From Gigaspora rosea (Eukaryota > Glomeromycota > Glomeromycetes > Diversisporales > Gigasporaceae), in NCBI GenBank assembly GCA_003550325.1, contig QKWP01000006.1:772465-836464 (forward strand): a stretch of DNA of 64,000 nucleotides. The letters run 5' to 3'. Of the stretch, positions 57,604 through 64,000 are shown piece after piece. The number at the start of each line of letters is the position of its first letter. Position 1 is the first letter of the stretch. A program made the translations under genes and the position numbers. Under the pieces are notes generated by a model, which did not search any database, was not told the origin of the DNA, and was given only the letters and a program-made list of their open reading frames with translations.

Positions 57604-58400
57604 TCTACCCACAATTATTGTTATAATTCGTTAATAGATTATTACTACATTTTTATGATTAATAACTAAATCGGGTGTAGAACAAAAAAATACTGTAAAT
57701 ATTTAAAAGTACCTTTATTAATAAAATGGGAAGATAATTCGATAGTTAGTGAGAAAGACAGATAGAACGTACGGTTAACGGTTAATAAGCCCCTATAAAA
57801 AAATCCATCCGGATATGCATGTGTTTCTACGGAAAAACGGTGATCTGTGGAACGGCCAGAGAACCGGGTTTGCACGTGTGAATTCCGTGTTGGCACGGCT
57901 AAATGGTCCGAATTGGACCGTCTGCCCGGACATTTTGGACCATAAATGGACCGGGTTTTGCTGCACTTTACTAAGCCAAATTGGCACGGGTCGAGGCACA
58001 CGTAAGTTCACGTGCATATATTTCTTACGAGTTATAAGCAAGAGTGAATCCGATTTAGTTAGAGTATATATAATTGTGAAGGGGCAAAATTTTGCAAGGA
58101 GTTTTTTTTGTTAAGAATTAAAGAGCTTTTTCATAGACGAGATTTTGAGAACAGACGATTTTTTTAAAAAAAGTCGTTTGTTTTGAATTTTCACGTTACA
58201 CCTGATCCTGCGCTTTTATTTGCCATACGAGATGCACGTGCCATTTAATACGTGTAATTCCAACTAACGAGCCTATACGTACGTTTTGGTTCGTGTTTCA
58301 TGCCTTTACGTGCCACATGACACGAGCCTATCCAGACAACTCCGTGCTAACACGTACCAACACCCGGACCAGTTTACTCATAGGGAAGATAGGAAATAAG
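57604..58400. other. G+C-richer gene-free stretch
   Basis: 57790-58020 and 58190-58380 are rich in CACGTG, GGCACG and CCGG motifs and contain overlapping short frames on both strands, which signals repeat rather than gene. Possible decayed palindromic element; not resolved. Confidence 0.35.
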
Positions 58401-59203
58401 ATTATGCTTTCCTTAATGTCTTACTATCATTAAGCCCGAAATCCTCATCCCACATAACTTAAGTAGTGCTCAAAGCTAAACCGCACATGCTCGTTTATCG
58501 CACACCCAATTCTGGTCACTACGCCAGCTACCTCAATATGGCCATGAAAGATCGTCGAAGATTCACAATCAGATCTCTTCTAAAATGAATTCTCTATGAA
58601 ACAGTCTACTGCGCACTAATAAAAAAGATTTTTCGCAAAATTTTGGTGTTTGAAAAGTCCTATTTCGGCAATAACTCCAACGCTAGCATGAGCTTTTATT
58701 ACTTAAAAATTTTTTAAAAATTTGATGTTTTAATTAGTGTGCGACGATCTTTCTTGGTCTTACTGGGGAGATAGTAAGACCTAATTGCTCACGCGATACA
58801 GAGTTTACGGACATGCTATTGGTTAGAAGTTATACCGCCAACCGGCATGAACATTTCTTATGGTAAATAATAACGTGTTCACGATCAGATTTTGATAACA
58901 ATCACATAAAAAACTGTTCAGGCCTGCGAATCTTAAAAATTATCAAAATTTTCTCCAAGAAACCACATCCTGTGTATTAATGATTACTCTTCAATTGTAA
59001 CAGTAACTTTGTTTTCAACAAATGCCTAACAAGTCAATTTTTAAAGATCTAAAAATTTGAAAATTCAAATATCTTTGAATGCTGAAACTTTGATCAATGC
59101 ATGCAGAACATTCGGCGACTAATTTTTTAACAAGATCAGAATATTGACTGCTCGTGAATATATAATTAATTAATATACTAAACTGAACCCTAATATTACT
59201 GAT
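58401..59203 (+). repeat. Dispersed repeat R800, copy 1
   Basis: Colinear with 62418-63195 (same orientation) and partly with 40385-40983, starting ATGCTTTCCTTAAT. Homology to the other copies ends abruptly at 59203. A minus-strand frame (59362-59015) crosses this junction and has a KCPPCEFVHKR motif beyond it; judged unreliable. Confidence 0.75.
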
Positions 59204-59429
59204 CCGCTTGTGAACGAACTCACAAGGCGGACATTTATTGCGAGTCACCGGTCTTTTCAGGTGATGGCAGATCATGGAAGAAATGGTATTTGAGTAACCT
59301 GATGATCTGAATCGATCTCTTTGTTCTTTGAGTTTTCTGCTCGACATTGTATCCAGCTCCATCGCAAGAACAAGCCAGATTTTTTAGCAAGAAAGAAGGA
59401 GAATTTTCAAGTCTTCAGAAAATTTTCAA

Positions 59430-60985
59430 TATTGTATTATTAAAATCTAATGTATCGTTTTGGATGACTTCAATAATTTTCTGGAACCAGAAGGAGGAAA
59501 AGTAATAATTGATGCATGATGCAAGAACACTAGGTTGACCTCTCTGGATCTCAGTGAAGATGATTTTGCAGAAATACTGACGGAATGTATGATGTTGGAC
59601 ATTGTGATGTAAAGGAAATTGGAGTTGGAAAGGGATGAGCATAAAGCATTCATTTGTGCTCAAGTCTGCAGATATAGGTAATGCTGTTGAAATAAAGGCG
59701 TTTGTGTCTTTTATCATAATGAAATTGGAATTGAAAAGGAAGGATACAAGGCATTTGTTCATTACCAAAAATCAGCAATTATGTGCAATGCTAGAAATTT
59801 TGATCTTTGATAATAATTTTCTAGGACCAGAGAGAGGGAAAGAACACTAGGCTGACCTCTCTGGATCTTGGTAAAAATAGTCTTGTGGCAAAGTAAAAAG
59901 AAGCATTAGTAGATGCATGTTGCAAGAACATTGCAATAACAATGAGAAATACTGACAAAACATAGGATGTTGGACCATTGTGATGTAAAGGAAGATGAAG
60001 TTGAAAAGGAGGACATAAAGCATTCATTTATGATCAAACTGGCAGATATTTGATAGTGCTATTGGAATAAAAGCCATTGGTGTCTGTTTTCATAATGAGA
60101 TTGGAGTTGAAAAGAAAGGACACAAGGCATTTGTTTAGTACCAAGAAAGCATGATTAAAAATCCATCTGATTGGTTGTCGATCTTTGAATTTCATTGGCT
60201 AATTAGGGTAAACATCCCATAAAAAAATACAATCGATTATATGAAAAGTTACCAACGAATCTGATTATATCAGATTAAATTTGCTAGAAGCAAGTAACGT
60301 CATAGAACAATATTTTTTTAAAGTTTCGTTAGTTATTTATTATGTAAATTTATTATTTGCAAATAGCAAGTCATAAATTTTTATAATTAATGGTTACCGA
60401 AATTTTAAAAAAATATTGTTTCCCAATGTTACTTGCTTCTAACAAATTTAATCTGATATAATCAGATTCATTGGTGACTTTTCATATGATTGATCATATT
60501 TTTATATAGGACATTATTATAAGGATCAACAGCCAATCAGATGGATTTTTAGTCATGCTTACAAGAATCTGCAGATATATGTAATACTAAAAATTTTGAT
60601 CTTTGCAATAATTTTCTGGAACCAGAAAGAGGAAAAGGAATATTATGCTAATTTTCTGGATCTTGGTAAAAATAGTCTTGTGGAAAAGTAAAAAAAAAAG
60701 CATTAGCAGATGTATGTTGCAAGAATGTTACAATAATGATGGGAAATATTAATAGAATGCATGATGCTGGACATTGTGATATAAAGGAAATCAGAGTTAA
60801 AAAGGAGGTATATAAAGCATTCATTTATAATCAAAATCTGCAGATATGGATAATGCTATTGAAAAGCTGCTAGTATCTATTACTATAATTAGATTGGAGT
60901 TGAAAAAAAGGACACAAGGCATTTATTTATTAACAAAAATCTGCTAATATGCAATAATGCTAAAAATTCTAATTTTAAGAACCAG
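59430..60985 (+). pseudogene. Sel1-like repeat gene remnant in 350-400-bp tandem units
   Basis: Three units, about 59457-59800, 59801-60150 and 60558-60985, the last two separated by a MITE. Each contains degenerate Sel1 repeats on the plus strand: LKSADIGNAVEIKAFV, then (other frame) YHNEIGIEKEGYKAFVHYQK; in unit 2 CFHNEIGVEKKGHKAFV* followed by YQES. Between them lie about 180 nt of conserved but non-coding-looking spacer (TGGATCTTGGTAAAAATAGT). Frameshifts and stops in every unit rule out one functional protein. Sel1 repeats form alpha-helical adaptor arrays and are abundant in these fungi. Confidence 0.65.
60151..60557. mobile_element. Long-TIR MITE inserted in the Sel1 remnant
   Basis: AGCATGATTAAAAATCCATC is mirrored by GATGGATTTTTAGTCATGCT; the arms extend about 180 bp through GTTACCAACGAATCTGATTA and CTAGAAGCAAGTAAC. 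Both flanks contain CAAGAA, a possible short target duplication. Confidence 0.75.
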
Positions 60986-60998
60986 GTAGAGGAAAAGC

Positions 60999-61590
60999 AT
61001 GCCAGGTAAATTTCACAAGAGCACTAGACCCAGGTTCGCCAAAACCCCCAGTAACACAGCTATAAAAACTATTAAAAGCAGCTATTTTTACAAACCCATA
61101 AAACAAAAAACACATATTACCTGCCAACACCTTATACAAATTAAGCAACAACTTGATATGAACAATAAAATTGATCTATTGTTCTGGGCAGTAGCTATGT
61201 TAGCATTTTGTGGCCTAGCCTGACTGGGTGAATTGCTACCAAACAACCAATCTGACTCTAACAAAGATCCCATGCTAAATACATTGCCTTTCGAAAAAGC
61301 TAACAACAATACCTTTGCAACTATCCAACTAGCCAGAACCAAAACCCACAAATCTGCTATCCATGTATCACTGATTATTCACCCAACCAATAATATACTA
61401 TGTTCTGTATGCACCTTAAAGGCATATGCCCATATCTGTACACAATCTGCATATGCCAATAACAGCATCTGAGCTACTAAATGATGGTTTATAACCAAAT
61501 TAAAACAGCTACTCCCAAATAAAAATATTGCTAACCATAGCTTACGTGCAGATAGTACTACTAAACTAGTTATGCATAGCATTTAGCTAA
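60999..61590 (+). pseudogene. Tyrosine recombinase (Crypton/DIRS-type) remnant
   Basis: The plus frame reads MNNKIDLLFWAVAMLAFCGL then A, a TGA at 61221-61223, then LGELLPNNQ. Next come NTFATIQLARTKTHKSAIHV and CTLKAYAHICTQSAYA before another stop at 61468-61470. The AFxGLxRxGELLP context is the box I region of tyrosine recombinases, so the TGA occupies the position of the catalytic Arg (CGA to TGA). The C-terminal HxxR...Y box was not found, so it is truncated. Confidence 0.7.
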
Positions 61591-62417
61591 TACTAATTCA
61601 AAAAATCAGACTATGGGACTCTAATTCTTTTTACTGATACATTTGTAGCCACCTGTTGACCATTGTGTCTATTCATACAAAAGCATATACTGAATGATCT
61701 GCAAATGACACTTGGAATAAAATAGACCAATCAACGGCATCCAAACTTCAAAAAAAATAAGTGAAGAAAGTAAAGACCAATCAGCATCAAGTAAACCTCA
61801 AAAAAACAAAAAACACAAAGAAGAACAGAGATTAACAAATGTGTGTTTACTAAAAAAATATATATACACAATAAAAACAAAATAAACTAAAGTAAAATAA
61901 ATAAATAATAACAAACACAGGCAAAACATATAAGAATATAGATACAGATATATACTTAAGCCAAATACCATATAGTCATCAAAAAAAACAACACACACAT
62001 TTACAAAACTCTCACAAATGCACTACTCATCAAGAATAGTACTCTCAAGGCAATTGCCTCTATGAACAGAAAATGTAAAACAAAAAACAAGCAAAAAAAA
62101 AGAAAGAAGGGGAAAGAAAGAAAAGAGAAAGAAAAAGTCCAACAAACTTACAAATTACCAGAATCAATACATCACTCTTGAAAAGCCACACAATTCTGAC
62201 AATTTTACAACCAGACTGCTTCAGCAGGCAGAAAACCACTGGCTGACAAACATCTTGACTTTGCTTAACTACTTTTTACCTGGTCTATTACAGTGACTCT
62301 CAGCACAATAACCACTGCTATTTTTTCAGAAAATTCACTGTTTAGCACCTATAAATATATATATAGTATCACCTATACACTTTTGTACTACTGCTATTAT
62401 CAAACCCAAAAAAAATA
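61591..62417. other. Gene-free stretch
   Basis: Includes a purine-rich tract (62090-62140, GAAAGAAAAGAGAAAGAAAA). No gene. Confidence 0.5.
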
Positions 62418-63262
62418 TATGCTTTCCTTAATTTCTAACTACCATTAAGCTTGAAATCCTTCATAAACACTCATCCTGCATAACTCAAGTAGTGTTCAAG
62501 CTAAACCACACATGCTTGTTATCGCTCACCCAATTCTAAGTACTATGCTAGCCACTCTAGTATGAACAGATTTACCAATCAGATTTCTTATAAATTGACT
62601 TTCTATAAAACAGTCTACTGCGCACTAATAAAATGATTTTTTGAAATTTGAAAAGTTCTATTTCAGCAATATCTTGAACTTTTATTACTAAAATTTTTTA
62701 AAAATTTGATGTTTTAATTAGTGTATAATGATCTTTCATGGTTTTACTGGAGTAGATAGTAGGCCTACTTGCTCATGCAATACAGTGAGCAAATGCCAGA
62801 GTTTACAAACATGTCATTGGTTAGAAGTTGTGCCACCAAATGGCATGAGCATTTCTTGTAGAAATAATAACATGTTAATGATCAGATTTGACAATAATCA
62901 CATAAAAAACTGTTCTGCCTTTGAATCATAAAAATATCAAAATTTTTCTCAAAAAACCATATCTGTGTATTAATGATTACTCTTCAATTGTAACAATAAC
63001 TTTGTTTTCAACAAATGCCTAACAAGTTCAATTTTTAAAGATCTAAAAATTTGCAAACTTTGAATGTTGAAACTTTGTTCAATACATACAGAACATTGGG
63101 TGATAATTTTTTAACAAGATCAGAATCTTGGCTGCTCAAGAATATATAATTAATTAATATCCTAAACTTAATCCTAATATTACTAATTATTAACTACAAA
63201 TTGGTTGGTATAAGGATTCCAAACAATATGTATAAAGGTTATATTGGCTTCAATATATATAG
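62418..63262 (+). repeat. Dispersed repeat R800, copy 2
   Basis: Same order as copy 1, extended at the right by AACAATATGTATAAAGGTTA and TTGGCTTCAATATATA, which the 40385 copy also has. More A+T-rich than copy 1, with CpG sites changed to TpG/CpA. Confidence 0.75.
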
Positions 63263-63333
63263 AGGGCCAGTAATTGTATTACCTACATTTGGTATTCATA
63301 CTTTCTGAAAAATAAAAATTTTTAAACTTCAAG

Positions 63334-63472
63334 CAAAAATATCTTAATAACTACCTAGCCATTTTTAAAGTAGTTTTTTTTATTTGAATTCTACACTTTA
63401 GTAGAATTCAAATAAAAAAAATTTTATTGAATTTGGTCATGTGGTTATCAAGATATCTTTACTCAAAATCAA
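63334..63472. mobile_element. Fold-back element (family 3)
   Basis: The centre TTTGAATTCTACACTTTAGT continues into AGAATTCAAA; the outer arms AAAAATATCTTAATAACTAC and GTGGTTATCAAGATATCTTT pair. The core matches 13177-13376 and 40984-41190. Confidence 0.65.
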
Positions 63473-64000
63473 AGAAAATTCAAAATGTTGTCACATGGAA
63501 AATTCTAGAACATGTTATATAATATACCTATATACATATCCACAAGAATTACTGATTTGCATGTCCATGTCTAAATACTTCAAAACAAAATAGTAATAGC
63601 CTAGTGAATAGTTTGTTATATAGGGCATTACATATTAAAATAGTCCATTTTTACAATTTTTTAAAAATGAGTTTTTATCAAAGTCATATAAATTTTGATA
63701 TGATTGACATTTTTTAATTATAAATAAAAGTCGATTTGCATAATAAAAATTAAGATAATGTTAAAAAAAATTACAAGAGTCTGTGAAGTGCCAACTTATC
63801 ACAAGATTACCCGATAGTCACCTATTGCCTTTAACTAATCAAAATCATAAATTTGATAATTCCAGATTAGTCTGAAAATCAAAACAAATAATTAAACTAG
63901 GACCTTCAAATAATTTATGTGAGATTATATTTAAGCATCATAGTAAAAATTTTGGCATAAATTATAAATATATATTCTACAAAATGTGTAAAAAAACTTA
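63473..64000. other. Gene-free stretch to window end
   Basis: Nothing recognised. Confidence 0.5.

Noticed and set aside
57666-58114. Overlapping frames on both strands (82-111 residues)
   Set aside because: Three frames on both strands over the same G+C-richer block; typical of repeat, with no domain.
59015-59362. 115-residue minus-strand frame with a CPPC motif
   Set aside because: It crosses the R800 junction at 59203; the two halves have different origins.

Overview
The window looks like nuclear DNA of an arbuscular mycorrhizal fungus (Glomeromycotina, Rhizophagus-like). This is inference. The visible reasons are very high A+T, long T- or A-rich tracts, short GT-AG introns of about 90-110 bp, TTAGGG telomere-type repeats, a TKL-like kinase with an N-terminal CX2C-X9-CX2C zinc-ribbon-like module, Sel1-like repeats, and dense palindromic transposons. 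No tRNA, rRNA or CRISPR array was found.

Layout. 1-6.9 kb: small inverted-repeat elements, T-rich tracts and a minisatellite. 6.9-8.46 kb: a Mutator-like (MULE/SWIM) transposase pseudogene on the minus strand, with an intron that carries a 115-bp palindrome. 8.48-16.6 kb: one minus-strand LINE (ORF1 plus endonuclease-RT ORF2), broken up by later insertions. 16.7-18.9 kb: a nested palindrome array with a 665-bp hAT-like element inserted in it. 19.2-21.9 and 25.5-29.4 kb: a segmental duplication; the second copy carries a tRNA-headed, poly-A-tailed 1-kb retroposon with an 11-bp target duplication. 23.8-24.5 kb: a long-inverted-repeat element hosting a telomere-repeat palindrome. 33.79-38.70 kb: a complete but decayed hAT element with a perfect 8-bp target duplication. 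39.7-50.9 kb: repeat copies, an unidentified decayed gene and duplicated gene fragments. 51.0-56.55 kb: the main cellular gene. 57.2-64 kb: palindromic elements, a decayed Sel1-repeat gene, a tyrosine-recombinase (Crypton/DIRS-type) pseudogene and two direct copies of a repeat of about 800 bp.

The most interesting object is the minus-strand gene at 56548-51017. It is a tandem array of eight homologous units, seven of them single exons in phase 0 (unit 4 has an extra intron). Each unit encodes a zinc-ribbon-like module and a kinase N-lobe fragment; units 2-8 are preceded by a beta4-beta5 strand pair. The array is followed by the only kinase C-lobe in the locus. The six internal units 2-7 are all open in frame. 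Unit 4 stays open only if a new 108-nt GT-AG intron, created by a local duplication, is removed. Lesions sit only at the two ends (unit 1 frameshift, unit 8 frameshift, last acceptor AG changed to AA). It may be a multi-zinc-ribbon/pseudo-N-lobe kinase, or an array decaying from its ends.
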